Made by a program: the position numbers and the translations under genes. A stretch of DNA of 37,862 nt from Desulfobacteraceae bacterium (GTDB lineage: Bacteria > Desulfobacterota > Desulfobacteria > Desulfobacterales > JAABSP01). Shown in pieces: positions 8,541 through 15,829 of this stretch. Positions within the stretch are counted from its first letter, which is position 1, and each line of letters starts with the position of its first letter. The stretch spans positions 1 through 37,862 of the forward strand of contig JAABSP010000048.1 in assembly GCA_011390345.1 (NCBI GenBank). The letters are read 5' to 3'. Below the pieces are notes generated by a model, which was not told where the DNA came from, ran no database searches, and was given only the letters and a program-made list of their open reading frames with translations.

Positions 8541-9728
8541 TCAGACCAAGGTCGGGATGACGGTGCGGAGAAATTCCCGGTCATCCTGTTCGATTCTGCG
8601 GAGGCCCTCGATGATCAGAAACATGAAGTCGCCGATCTCCGAGGCCTGCATCTTCTCGGGCGAGAGGCCCGGGAAGTATTTGAACCGTCCCCGCTTCAGC
8701 TTGAGCAGCTCGAAAAAGGCCTCCTCCCCTTTTTTGTTTCCATACTCCACATCCACCAGCCGGCCCTCCCGGAAGGAGAGCTGTGCGGTTTCATTGGGGA
8801 GCCGCAGGGTCAGCACTCCGGTTTTCTGATTGATGTTGAAGGTCTGGAAGAGGTCCGGCGGAGGCAGCTCGGAGATCTTTCCGGCCAGATTGGAGGAGAA
8901 CTGCTCGGAGCGGGCTGCGTTGATCTCGGCCATCCTCTTGACCAGCAGCCGGGTGAAACTCATCTGGAGGGAGGGGAACTGCTTCAGGATCTTTTTGAAA
9001 TGATCCGCGCCGATCCGCAGCAACGTGGTCGACTCGGCCACCTGCACCGATGCCCCCACCATGGAGCCGCTCAGGATGCTCATCTCGCCGAAGACCTCCC
9101 CGTTACCGATGGCGGCGATGGGCAGGCCGTCTTCGGAGAGGACATGGACGCTGCCCGATAGGATGATGAAGAGGTTTCGCCCCGCCTCCCCCTTGCGCAG
9201 GGCCAGATCCCCCCGGTTGAACCTGTCGATCCGCAGATAGGAGACGATATCCTTGATCTCCGATTTCTCCAGCCCCTCGAAGATGGAAAAGGTGCCCAGG
9301 TACTGGGTCAACTGCTCGGTATAGTCATGGTTCCGGCTCTCCATCCGGGCCTTGTGGATAAAGCGTATTCGGCCCGTGCAGCCGCTGCACTCATAGAGCT
9401 TGAAGGGGGTCTCCGGCTTCTCCTCACCCGATTCCTCCTGGAGGATATACCGGACGTCTCTGGCCAGAATGAGACAGGGAGCCTTGTGGGAGGGGACCAG
9501 AAAATCGCCCCCGGAGAGCTGGAATTCATCCTCCAGGGTATAGAGGGGGCAGTCCCGATCCTCGATAATGGTGAAGATGGGCGGGGGAACCGGGGATTCC
9601 TTTTCCGGCTCCGGATGAATGGTGATGAGATTGCCGCACTGGGAACAGCGGAACCTTCGCCCCTCTTCCTTTACAAGGGCGTTCCGGATGGAAAAGACAT
9701 TTTTGCATTTATCGCATTTGACCTTCAT
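8541..9728 (-). CDS. Zinc-ribbon / cyclic-nucleotide-binding / DUF4388 (PatA-like) regulatory protein
   Basis: A 395-residue cytoplasmic signalling protein with no enzymatic domain recognised. Residues 1-38 form an MJ0042-type zinc ribbon with C5-x2-C8 and C28-x2-C31. Residues ~75-135 are a spacer with another CxxC (ECSGC). Residues ~146-270 form a cNMP-binding (Crp-like effector) domain with GDLALRKGEAGRNLFIILSG and GEVFGEMSIL. Residues ~285-385 match DUF4388, the domain of PatA-type proteins, with TGVLTLRLPNETAQLSFREGRLV and EEAFFELLKLKRGRFKYF. No helix-turn-helix follows the cNMP domain, so it is not a CRP-type transcription factor. The ligand and partner are unknown. It stands alone between glnD and the small-RNA gap. 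Confidence 0.8.
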   Translation of the reverse strand: MKVKCDKCKNVFSIRNALVKEEGRRFRCSQCGNLITIHPEPEKESPVPPPIFTIIEDRDCPLYTLEDEFQLSGGDFLVPSHKAPCLILARDVRYILQEESGEEKPETPFKLYECSGCTGRIRFIHKARMESRNHDYTEQLTQYLGTFSIFEGLEKSEIKDIVSYLRIDRFNRGDLALRKGEAGRNLFIILSGSVHVLSEDGLPIAAIGNGEVFGEMSILSGSMVGASVQVAESTTLLRIGADHFKKILKQFPSLQMSFTRLLVKRMAEINAARSEQFSSNLAGKISELPPPDLFQTFNINQKTGVLTLRLPNETAQLSFREGRLVDVEYGNKKGEEAFFELLKLKRGRFKYFPGLSPEKMQASEIGDFMFLIIEGLRRIEQDDREFLRTVIPTLV

Positions 9729-9841
9729 AAACCGACCTGATCCTTAAAATCTATTCATCTTTGGCCTACCCTAAAGGAGTTTCTCTGTTTTGTAAAGCAA
9801 ACTTAGAAAACCGGATCGATCGGAGGGAATCTGACATTGCG

Positions 9842-9887
9842 CAAAAAAATCGAAAAAGCCGCCCGGAAAATGGGGAAACCGGGCGGC
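9842..9887 (-). terminator. Rho-independent terminator of the first predicted small RNA
   Basis: On the minus strand a perfect 9-bp stem GCCGCCCGG/CCGGGCGGC closes a 12-base loop and is followed by TTTTTCGATTTTTTT. It is a textbook intrinsic terminator pointing leftwards, 155 bases away from any protein stop codon on that strand, which implies its own short transcript. Confidence 0.8.
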
Positions 9888-9960
9888 CAGTAGTAACCAT
9901 TCATTTGGGATGGAGGTTGAATGGCAATTCCGATTGTCGCCGCCAGCCGGCGACGACAAT
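9842..9960 (-). ncRNA. Predicted small regulatory RNA 1 (~115 nt)
   Basis: Reading the minus strand, a TTGACA-17-CATATT promoter is followed by a stem-loop at 9960-9933 (11 Watson-Crick pairs plus one G-U, 4-base loop). Then comes an unpaired linker containing CAACCTCCATCCC (9919-9907) and the intrinsic terminator at 9887-9842. The only mismatch of the 5' stem on the plus strand becomes G-U in the minus-strand RNA, which supports this direction. The CCUCC is complementary to a Shine-Dalgarno sequence, as in several trans-acting sRNAs. It has no coding capacity beyond a few codons. I recognise no Rfam family. Expression is inferred. Confidence 0.65.
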
Positions 9961-9964
9961 TTGT

Positions 9965-9993
9965 AATATGAGTATCTTTTCTTTAGATGTCAA
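9965..9993 (-). promoter_or_regulatory. Predicted promoter of small RNA 1
   Basis: TTGACA (9993-9988, perfect -35), a 17-base spacer, then CATATT (9970-9965). The predicted start is near 9959, at the first base pairs of the 5' stem-loop. Confidence 0.65.
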
Positions 9994-10018
9994 GGGCATA
10001 ACAGAAGACATGCCTTCC

Positions 10019-10056
10019 GGAAACAGAAGAGCCGCCCTGGAAAAAAACAGGGCGGC
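10019..10056 (-). terminator. Predicted terminator of small RNA 2
   Basis: On the minus strand the 9-bp stem GCCGCCCTG/CAGGGCGGC closes an 8-base loop that is itself T-rich, followed by TCTTCTGTTT. The stem is nearly the same as the terminator of small RNA 1, but the T-tract is weaker. Confidence 0.55.
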
Positions 10057-10113
10057 TGTCGCGTTAAAGGAGGAAAAAGATGAATTAACCTGGCGATTTT
10101 CCTACCAGATTAA
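10019..10113 (-). ncRNA. Predicted small regulatory RNA 2 (~93 nt), same design as RNA 1
   Basis: On the minus strand a TTGACA-16-TATCTT promoter leads into a 9-bp stem-loop (arms 10113-10105 and 10093-10085, including one G-U, 11-base loop). A U- and C-rich single-stranded stretch with TTTTTCCTCCTTT (10078-10066) follows, then the GCCGCCC/GGGCGGC hairpin. Element order, linker motif and terminator stem match small RNA 1 located 58 bases downstream, although the 5' stems differ in sequence. The pair looks like a tandem duplication of one sRNA type. Target and function are unknown. Confidence 0.6.
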
Positions 10114-10117
10114 ACAG

Positions 10118-10145
10118 AAGATAATCCGCATTTGCTCTCTGTCAA
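10118..10145 (-). promoter_or_regulatory. Predicted promoter of small RNA 2
   Basis: TTGACA (10145-10140), 16 bases, TATCTT (10123-10118). The DUF167 stop codon is 54 bases upstream of the -35 box. Confidence 0.6.
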
Positions 10146-10150
10146 GGTAC

Positions 10151-10184
10151 TTTCCCGGATCGGGACAGGTTGTTTTCCCGGATC
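10151..10184. repeat. Two 11-bp direct repeats upstream of the small RNA 2 promoter
   Basis: TTTCCCGGATC is found at 10151-10161 and 10174-10184, 23 bases apart. Relative to the predicted start these lie at about -40 to -50 and -63 to -73, a usual place for activator sites. The binding protein is unknown. Confidence 0.45.
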
Positions 10185-10199
10185 AGGCATGTTTTCAAG

Positions 10200-10526
10200 C
10201 TATCCCTTGCTGTCGGCAAGGGCTGCAACAGCGGCCTTCAGGCGTAACCGATCCGCTAGGGTCGGATTCTTCCCGGGATAGTGGAGAAGAACCGTCTTGG
10301 CCCGGCCCGTCTGGCCCGAAACGATCTCCACCCCGGATTTGGAAACCCCGAGGCATTTGGCCAGAAATTCCGCGCACATCTTGTTGGCCGCGCCTTCCAC
10401 CGGTGGGGCCGTCAGCTTCACCTTCAAAGCATCGCCGTAAAGCCCCACGACCTGGTTTTTTGAAGAGCGGGGCTGGACATGGATGCGGAAGAGGATGCCT
10501 TCGGGCTTCTCCTGTACAAAGAGCAT
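10200..10526 (-). CDS. DUF167 (UPF0235/YggU family) protein
   Basis: A 108-residue protein of the DUF167 family, small conserved cytoplasmic proteins of unknown function. The core is visible: FRIHVQPRSSKNQVVG near residue 15-30, then LKVKLTAPPVEGAANK and a C-terminal VEIVSGQTGRAKTVLL, the standard family blocks. The ATG at 10526 is preceded by AAGGAGA at good spacing; a TTG at 10544 would overlap the hldE stop. It follows hldE by 14 bases on the same strand and is probably co-transcribed. The predicted small RNA genes start just downstream. Confidence 0.9.
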   Translation of the reverse strand: MLFVQEKPEGILFRIHVQPRSSKNQVVGLYGDALKVKLTAPPVEGAANKMCAEFLAKCLGVSKSGVEIVSGQTGRAKTVLLHYPGKNPTLADRLRLKAAVAALADSKG

Positions 10527-10540
10527 GGCAGATTCTCCTT

Positions 10541-12052
10541 TCAACCGGAATCGCGGTTTCGGATGTGGCGGATGATGGTGCTGGCCGAGATGTTCTCCTG
10601 CAGCGGAATCAGAACCACTCGTCCCCCGAGGCTTTCCACCAGCGCCCGGCCCTCCACGGTCTCCTCGGAATAGTTGCTCCCTTTGGTCAGCACGTCGGGA
10701 CGGATCGCCCGGATCAGATTTTCCAGTTCCCCGTGTGAGAATAGGGTCACATAGTCGATCGCGTCGAGCGCACTCAGAATCCGGATGCGCTCTTTCTGCC
10801 CGATGACCGGTCTTCCCGGGCCTTTGAGTGCCCGGACCGCATCATCATCGTCGATTGCGGCAATCAGTACATCCCCCTCTTTCCGGGAGGCGGAGAAGAG
10901 GAGGATGTGGCCCGCATGGAGCAGGTCGAAGCAGCCGTTGGTGAGTACGATCCGCTTTCCCTTCCGCTTCAGGTCGGCCACGATCCGGGAGAGGGCTTTC
11001 ATCGACTGGAACTTCCCGCTGAAGGAGTCTGTAGAGCCTGCCGAGGCCAGTTCCTCCCGGGTCACGGTCGCGGTTCCCACCTTTGCCACCACCACCCCGG
11101 CGGCTGTGTTGGCCAGAGCTGCCGCCTCTTCAAAAGAGAGGCCCGCGGCCAGCCCGAGCCCCAGCACAGAGATCACCGTATCCCCTGCGCCAGAAACATC
11201 AAAGACCTGTCTCGCTTTTGCCGGAATCAGATGGGGCCGCTTTCCCCGCTCAAAGCAGACCATGCCGTGGGCTCCGCAGGTGATCAGCAGGCGGGGGGCC
11301 TGGGTTGCAGATAATATCTTCTCTGCTGCCCGCTTCAGGCTTTGGTCATCTTCGATCTCGATGCCGGAAGCCACTGCGGCCTCTTTCCGGTTGGGCGTCA
11401 GCAGGCCCACTCCGGCATATTTGGTGAAATCGAGCCCCTTGGGATCGCAGATCACCTGCCGGCCGTGATTCCGGCCAATGCCGATGATCCGGGAAAGAAA
11501 CCGGGGGGAGAGGAGCCCCTTTGCATAGTCCGAGAGGAGCAGGAGGTCGCTGTCGGGAATCCTTTGATCAAGATAATCGGCAAGATGATTGAGGGTCTTC
11601 TCTGTAATTCCTTTCCGGGTCTCCCGGTCGATTCGGAGTACATGCTGATTCCCCGCGATGATCCGGGTCTTTCGGGTGGTGAGCCTTCCCTCTTCCCGGA
11701 CGATACCGTCGGTCTCCACATCGAGTTCGGAAAATGCCTCGATCATCCGGTCTCCGTCGGGGCCGTCTCCGATGACGCTGGCCGCAAATACGGTTGCCCC
11801 CAGTGCCCGAAGATTGTTGATCACATTGCCCGCGCCGCCCAGGGTATAATCCTCACGATTCACGGAAACGACCTGCACCGGGGCCTCTGGAGAGATCCGA
11901 TCCACCGCTCCCCAGACATATTGATCCAGCATGAGATCGCCCACAACGAGGATCTTACAGGTTTCAAAGTCGGGGATCTCCCCGCGGTATCCGGTTTTTG
12001 ATTCAGGATTTAATTCAGAATTTAATTCAGGATAGGAGTGCTGCAAAGTCAT
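10541..12052 (-). CDS. hldE: Bifunctional D-glycero-beta-D-manno-heptose-7-phosphate kinase / heptose-1-phosphate adenylyltransferase
   Basis: Makes ADP-heptose for the lipopolysaccharide inner core; cytoplasmic. The 503-residue protein has an N-terminal PfkB-type kinase (~30-335) with VVGDLMLDQYVWG, GGAGNVINNLRALG and the catalytic FDVSGAGDT motif. The C-terminal nucleotidyltransferase (~360-500) has LTNGCFDLLHAGH, the HxGH-type signature, and KGSNYSEETVEGR. The length matches two-domain HldE. A short, almost duplicated peptide (PELNSELNPESK) near the N-terminus is encoded by a small direct repeat and is not part of the conserved core, so the true start may be a little further in. The presence of HldE implies a Gram-negative outer membrane. 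Confidence 0.95.
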   Translation of the reverse strand: MTLQHSYPELNSELNPESKTGYRGEIPDFETCKILVVGDLMLDQYVWGAVDRISPEAPVQVVSVNREDYTLGGAGNVINNLRALGATVFAASVIGDGPDGDRMIEAFSELDVETDGIVREEGRLTTRKTRIIAGNQHVLRIDRETRKGITEKTLNHLADYLDQRIPDSDLLLLSDYAKGLLSPRFLSRIIGIGRNHGRQVICDPKGLDFTKYAGVGLLTPNRKEAAVASGIEIEDDQSLKRAAEKILSATQAPRLLITCGAHGMVCFERGKRPHLIPAKARQVFDVSGAGDTVISVLGLGLAAGLSFEEAAALANTAAGVVVAKVGTATVTREELASAGSTDSFSGKFQSMKALSRIVADLKRKGKRIVLTNGCFDLLHAGHILLFSASRKEGDVLIAAIDDDDAVRALKGPGRPVIGQKERIRILSALDAIDYVTLFSHGELENLIRAIRPDVLTKGSNYSEETVEGRALVESLGGRVVLIPLQENISASTIIRHIRNRDSG

Positions 12053-12120
12053 TCTTTTTTGTCCGTAGGAGATATTCTCTAAAGCGGTATCCGTCGCTAT
12101 CCGTTATGGTTGCGGGGCTC

Positions 12121-12152
12121 CAATAAAAAACCCGGCCTTAAAAAAAGCCGGG
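12121..12152 (-). terminator. Terminator of the tRNA-Ser pair
   Basis: On the minus strand CCCGGC, a T-rich 10-base loop, GCCGGG, then TTTTTTATTG. It lies 21 bases beyond the tRNA-Ser(GCU) 3' end and before hldE. Confidence 0.75.
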
Positions 12153-12169
12153 CCGGGGGATATTTTCGG

Positions 12170-12262
12170 TGGCGGAGAGAGAGGGATTCGAACCCTCGGT
12201 GCAGCTTTCACCACACACTCGCTTAGCAGGCGAGCGCCTTCAGCCGACTCGGCCATCTCTCC
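12170..12262 (-). tRNA. tRNA-Ser (anticodon GCU)
   Basis: Class II tRNA on the minus strand. Acceptor arms GGAGAGA (12262-12256) and TCTCTCC (12180-12174) pair fully. The anticodon loop reads CTGCTAA, giving GCT. A long variable arm is present, and the T-arm has GGTTCGAATCC. The discriminator is G at 12173, and CCA is encoded at 12172-12170. It decodes AGC/AGU serine codons. Confidence 0.97.
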
Positions 12263-12332
12263 GCAATGATCTACTCTGTTTCATTCTCTGGGTTTTCCTG
12301 ACTGGCGTTGCACCAGGCATCTCTTTCAATCC

Positions 12333-12418
12333 TGGCGGAGGGAGTAGGATTCGAACCCACGGAGCTTTCGCTCAACGGTTTTCAAGACCGCCGCCTTCAA
12401 CCACTCGGCCATCCCTCC
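12333..12418 (-). tRNA. tRNA-Ser (anticodon UGA)
   Basis: Class II tRNA on the minus strand. Acceptor arms GGAGGGA (12418-12412) and TCCCTCC (12343-12337) pair fully. The anticodon loop CTTGAAA gives TGA. The variable arm is long, the T-loop is TTCGAAT, the discriminator is G, and CCA is encoded at 12335-12333. Same strand and transcription unit as tRNA-Ser(GCU), 70 bases upstream of it. Confidence 0.97.
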
Positions 12419-12432
12419 TGCACGAAATCCAT

Positions 12433-12461
12433 TTTATACTATTTTTTCCGAAGCGGGTCAA
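12433..12461 (-). promoter_or_regulatory. Predicted promoter of the tRNA-Ser pair
   Basis: TTGACC (12461-12456), 17 bases, TATAAA (12438-12433) on the minus strand, ending 14 bases before the first tRNA nucleotide. It lies in the gap after the moaB stop codon. Confidence 0.75.
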
Positions 12462-12482
12462 CCGTTTTTTGGCGGACCCGAT

Positions 12483-12989
12483 TTATTTCTCCTTCATATG
12501 TTTCACAATATGGCCCAGCTCCGGAAAGATCAGCTTCTCGCAGGCCAGTCTGCATGCTTTTTGGCTGCCGGGCATGCAGAAGATCGCGGTGCTGCCGATG
12601 ATGCCGGCCGTGGAACGGGACATCAGGGCAGCCGAGCCGATCTCTTCATAGCTCAACTGGGAAAAAAGAGGTCCGAAAGCGCTCAACTCCTTTTCAAAAA
12701 GGGGGGCCAATGCCTCCACCGTAACATCCTTGGGTGAGATGCCGGTGCCGCCGTTGAGCAGCAGCACATGGGGCCGCTTCTCCTCGATCACCTGCAGAAC
12801 CGTTCCGGCAATCGCTTCGGCCTCATCCGGGATCACCTCATGATAGATCACTCGATGCCCCAAATCCCTGGCGGCCTTTGCGATCCATTCGCCGCTCCTG
12901 TCTTCGGCCCTGGTCCTTGTGCTGGACATGGTCAGAATTCCCATATCCACGATCGGGGGCCCCTGCTCCTTATGTTCTTCTGTTCCCAT
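12483..12989 (-). CDS. moaB: Molybdenum cofactor biosynthesis protein MoaB/MogA family
   Basis: A 168-residue MPT-binding protein expected to adenylylate molybdopterin before metal insertion. Visible landmarks are LLNGGTGISPKDVTVEAL (the MPT-binding GGTG loop near residue 80), FGPLFSQLSYEEIG and MPGSQKAC. Length and motif order fit MoaB. AGGAGGAGAAG precedes the ATG. It is transcribed divergently from mobA, and together with mobA and moaE marks a small molybdenum (or tungsten) cofactor cluster; moaA, moaC and moaD are not in the window. Confidence 0.93.
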   Translation of the reverse strand: MGTEEHKEQGPPIVDMGILTMSSTRTRAEDRSGEWIAKAARDLGHRVIYHEVIPDEAEAIAGTVLQVIEEKRPHVLLLNGGTGISPKDVTVEALAPLFEKELSAFGPLFSQLSYEEIGSAALMSRSTAGIIGSTAIFCMPGSQKACRLACEKLIFPELGHIVKHMKEK

Positions 12990-13102
12990 CTTCTCCTCCT
13001 TCTCCTGTTGCTGCGGGTGTAATGGCGCAAATCTTCTTGATTTTAGACCATGCTTTCCCTATGATCAAGAGGGGAAATATCGAAGAAGGCAAAGGAGCGG
13101 AC

Positions 13103-13729
13103 ATGGCATTCCCCTGTACCGGCGTCATTCTGGCCGGCGGACGCAATTCCCGGTTCAACGGAACCAACAAGGCATTTCTGGAAGTGGGCGGAACGCGGAT
13201 TCTCGATCAACTCTACGGTCTCTTTACGGAGATTTTCGAAGAGGTGATTCTGGTGACAAACGATCCCCTGGCCTATCTCGGATGGGATCTCACCATTGTA
13301 ACCGACATTTTCTCTGAACGCAGCTCTCTGACCGGCATCCATGCAGGGCTTTTTGCAGCGAGCCATCAGCGGATCTTTGCGGCCGCGTGTGATGCCCCCT
13401 TTTTGAACAGGGATCTGGTGGTCCGGCTGCTGGAAGCGGCCGAGGAGAATTATGATGTGGTGATTCCGGTTACAGCCGCGGGCTATGAGCCTTTGTGCGC
13501 GGTCTATTCCAAAAGATGTTTAAAACCCATGGCCGCGCAACTACAGCAGAAGCGGTTCAAGATCATGGGATTTTTCAAGAGTGTGCGGGTAAGGGAGTTT
13601 AGCGAGGCGATGGTTCGGGAGATTGATCCGGATCTTATCTCCTTTTTCAATATCAACCGGCCCGAGGATCTGGTTCGGGCCCAAGCTTATCTCAACGGAG
13701 AGCGGGTCTCTTCGAAAGAGGCCATATAA
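13103..13729 (+). CDS. mobA: Molybdenum cofactor guanylyltransferase
   Basis: A 208-residue nucleotidyltransferase expected to attach GMP to the molybdenum cofactor. The N-terminal GTP-binding signature is visible as VILAGGRNSRFNGTNKAFLEVGG, where the usual R-M-G is R-F-N-G. AACDAPFLNRDLV follows, with the metal-binding aspartate, and then VIPVTAAGYEPLCAVYSK. The start at 13103 has AAAGGAG at good spacing; the frame is open further upstream but that part overlaps moaB on the other strand and shows no conserved residues. moaE follows after 12 bases, so the two are probably one operon. Confidence 0.9.
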   Translation: MAFPCTGVILAGGRNSRFNGTNKAFLEVGGTRILDQLYGLFTEIFEEVILVTNDPLAYLGWDLTIVTDIFSERSSLTGIHAGLFAASHQRIFAAACDAPFLNRDLVVRLLEAAEENYDVVIPVTAAGYEPLCAVYSKRCLKPMAAQLQQKRFKIMGFFKSVRVREFSEAMVREIDPDLISFFNINRPEDLVRAQAYLNGERVSSKEAI

Positions 13730-13741
13730 TAAGGAGGCCAT

Positions 13742-14101
13742 ATGAAGATCACCGAGATCATAGAGGCTATCAAGGCGCATCCGGATTATGGGAAGGCTGG
13801 AATGGTACTCTACCACAACGGAATTGTGCGGGAGACCTCCCGGGACGGCCGGAAGGTCAACGGACTTCGGGTTGCGGTGGATCATGTAAAGCTGGCCCGG
13901 ATCGTTGGGGACGCCAAAAAGCGGCCCGGGATCGTGGAGGTTCAGGCCTGGATCAATGAGGAACGGGACCTTGGGGTGGGTGATGATGTGATGTTTCTGG
14001 CGGTGGCCGGGGATGTGCGGGAGAATGTCATTGAAACCCTGTCGGAGACGTTGAATGCGATCAAGTCTACGGTGACGAGCAAGACGGAGTTTTACGCGTG
14101 A
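13742..14101 (+). CDS. moaE: MoaE-like molybdopterin synthase catalytic subunit
   Basis: A 119-residue protein, somewhat short for MoaE, that transfers sulfur from MoaD thiocarboxylate to precursor Z. Visible similarity: GMVLYHNGIVRETSRDG (the N-terminal G-x-V-R loop), VEVQAWINEERDLGVGDDVMFLAVAGDVRENV, and a C-terminal stretch with K108 and K114 where the family's catalytic lysines lie. The Y-E-A-Y motif of standard MoaE is replaced by AVDHVKL, so this is a divergent branch. AAGGAGG precedes the ATG. It follows mobA, and its stop codon overlaps the next start. No moaD is seen nearby. Confidence 0.8.
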   Translation: MKITEIIEAIKAHPDYGKAGMVLYHNGIVRETSRDGRKVNGLRVAVDHVKLARIVGDAKKRPGIVEVQAWINEERDLGVGDDVMFLAVAGDVRENVIETLSETLNAIKSTVTSKTEFYA

Positions 14102-15807
14102 AACTCCCTTACGGCATCGCCAACTTCGAAACCATCCGCACCGAAGGCTACTTCTATGTGGACAAGACCCGGTATATCCGAATGCTGGAAGAGCGTCCGG
14201 AGCGGAGCATCATTCTGCTGCGGTCCCGGCGCTTCGGCAAAAGCCTGTTCTGCAATATGTTGGGCTGGTATTACGACCGTCGCCATACGGATCGTTTCGA
14301 AGAACTGTTCGGCGGAACCGACATCGGCACACACCCGACGCCGAAACGCAATTCCTATATGGTTTTGTCGTTCAACTTCAGCGGCATCAACACGGAAACC
14401 CTCGAGAACGCTAATCAGGGCTTTTATCGGAAAGTCCGCTCCAGTGTGGATCTCTTTCTGGGGTTGTATGCGGATCTGTTTTCTCCGGAGGACTGCCGGG
14501 AGATCGTTACACAGCCGAAAGCCAACGATATCCTCGATATTCTGTTCAAGACGGTCAAAAAAGAGGGATTGGGCAAATCCATATACGTCATTATCGATGA
14601 ATACGATCACTTTGCCAACAATCTCCTCTCTCAGGGCAAAACCCTGTTCAAAGATATGGTCAAAACTGACGGTTATGTGCGCCCTTTTTACGAGGCGTTG
14701 AAAATCGGGGCCGAAAGCGTTGTGGATCGGATCTTCATAACAGGCGTCCTGCCGGTTCTGCTCGATTCCCTGACCAGCGGGTTCAACATCGGCACGAATC
14801 TCTCCACCGATCTCTACTTCAATGAAATCTTCGGCTTTACCCAGGCGGAGATCGAACCGATTCTTGAACATCTCGAGGAAGGGGTGAGCCGGGAGGATAT
14901 CCGTACCTATTATGACGGCTACCGCTTCAGTCCCCATGCGGAAAAGACGGTTTATAACAGCGATATGGTGCTCTATTACGGCACAAGATATGATCCGGTG
15001 CATCAGCGGATCGATTCGATGATCGACACGAATGTGGTCAGCGATTATCGAAAGATTCGGGCGGTGCTTTCCATCGGGGAGAGCGCTGTCGAAGAGGAGA
15101 TACTGACCCGGATCGTGAATCGGGAGGAGATTGTCCTCAATGACATCACACAGCTTTTCGCTCTGACGCAGGAGACGGAATTCCGCTTTGATGCCAAAGC
15201 ACTGATCAGCCTCCTTTTTTATATGGGGTATTTGACTATTGCTTCGTGTAGCCGTTTAGAGATCAAATTTAAAATTCCGAACCTTGTTCTTGAAAGCCTT
15301 TACCTCGATTATATGCAGAATCTGTTGATGCACCGGGCCGAGATTCGGATCGACAGTCTGAAACGGGATAAAATGGTTCGGGATCTGCTGGACGGAAAGA
15401 TCGACCTGTTGGTCCAACTGACGGAGAAGATGTTGAAAGGGCTTTCCAACCGGGATTATCAGCAGTTCGATGAGAAGTACATCAAGGTCGTGATGCTCAG
15501 TCTCCTCTCTGATGTCAATTTCTACATCCCTCACAGCGAATACGAAGTCGGGGCAGACGGCTATGTGGATCTCTATCTGCAGGCCGCGTTCGACCCGGAA
15601 CGGTCGGCGCACCATTTTATCGAGCTGAAGTATGTGAAGGCCCGGGCTTCGAAGTCGTCACAGGAGCGCAAAGAGCAGGAGGGTAGGGCAGCACTTCGAA
15701 CTTATCTCGATACCGAGGTTGCGCGTCGGATTCCCAATCTCCATGCTTCTCTGCTGATTTTCCGGAAAGACCGTTGCGCTCGTATAGTTTCCGATCCTGA
15801 AGAATAA
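14098..15807 (+). CDS. AAA-ATPase-like protein with C-terminal PD-(D/E)XK nuclease domain (DUF1703 type)
   Basis: A 569-residue member of the large 'AAA-ATPase_like plus PDDEXK_9' family common in anaerobes, possibly linked to mobile DNA or defence; no proven role. It begins LPYGIANFETIRTEGYFYVDKT, the typical family start, and has a Walker A-like RSRRFGKSL at ~residue 38. YVIIDEYDHFANN near 160 is a Walker B-like motif. The C-terminus carries the nuclease signature GYVDLY...HHFIELKY, i.e. D-x(n)-E-x-K. The start is GTG at 14098, giving a GTGA overlap with the moaE stop, so translation is coupled to a cofactor gene although function is unrelated. These genes spread horizontally, so the coupling may be recent. 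Confidence 0.85.
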   Translation: MKLPYGIANFETIRTEGYFYVDKTRYIRMLEERPERSIILLRSRRFGKSLFCNMLGWYYDRRHTDRFEELFGGTDIGTHPTPKRNSYMVLSFNFSGINTETLENANQGFYRKVRSSVDLFLGLYADLFSPEDCREIVTQPKANDILDILFKTVKKEGLGKSIYVIIDEYDHFANNLLSQGKTLFKDMVKTDGYVRPFYEALKIGAESVVDRIFITGVLPVLLDSLTSGFNIGTNLSTDLYFNEIFGFTQAEIEPILEHLEEGVSREDIRTYYDGYRFSPHAEKTVYNSDMVLYYGTRYDPVHQRIDSMIDTNVVSDYRKIRAVLSIGESAVEEEILTRIVNREEIVLNDITQLFALTQETEFRFDAKALISLLFYMGYLTIASCSRLEIKFKIPNLVLESLYLDYMQNLLMHRAEIRIDSLKRDKMVRDLLDGKIDLLVQLTEKMLKGLSNRDYQQFDEKYIKVVMLSLLSDVNFYIPHSEYEVGADGYVDLYLQAAFDPERSAHHFIELKYVKARASKSSQERKEQEGRAALRTYLDTEVARRIPNLHASLLIFRKDRCARIVSDPEE

Positions 15808-15829
15808 AACAGAGAACAATTGAGCCCAA

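Noticed and set aside
9921-9971. Plus-strand 16-codon frame beginning MAIPIVAASRRRQ with GGAGG before it, and a two-codon frame at 10081
   Set aside because: They look like leader peptides, but the promoters, T-tracts and the G-U completion of the stem all point to the minus strand. GGAGG is simply the complement of the CCUCC linker.
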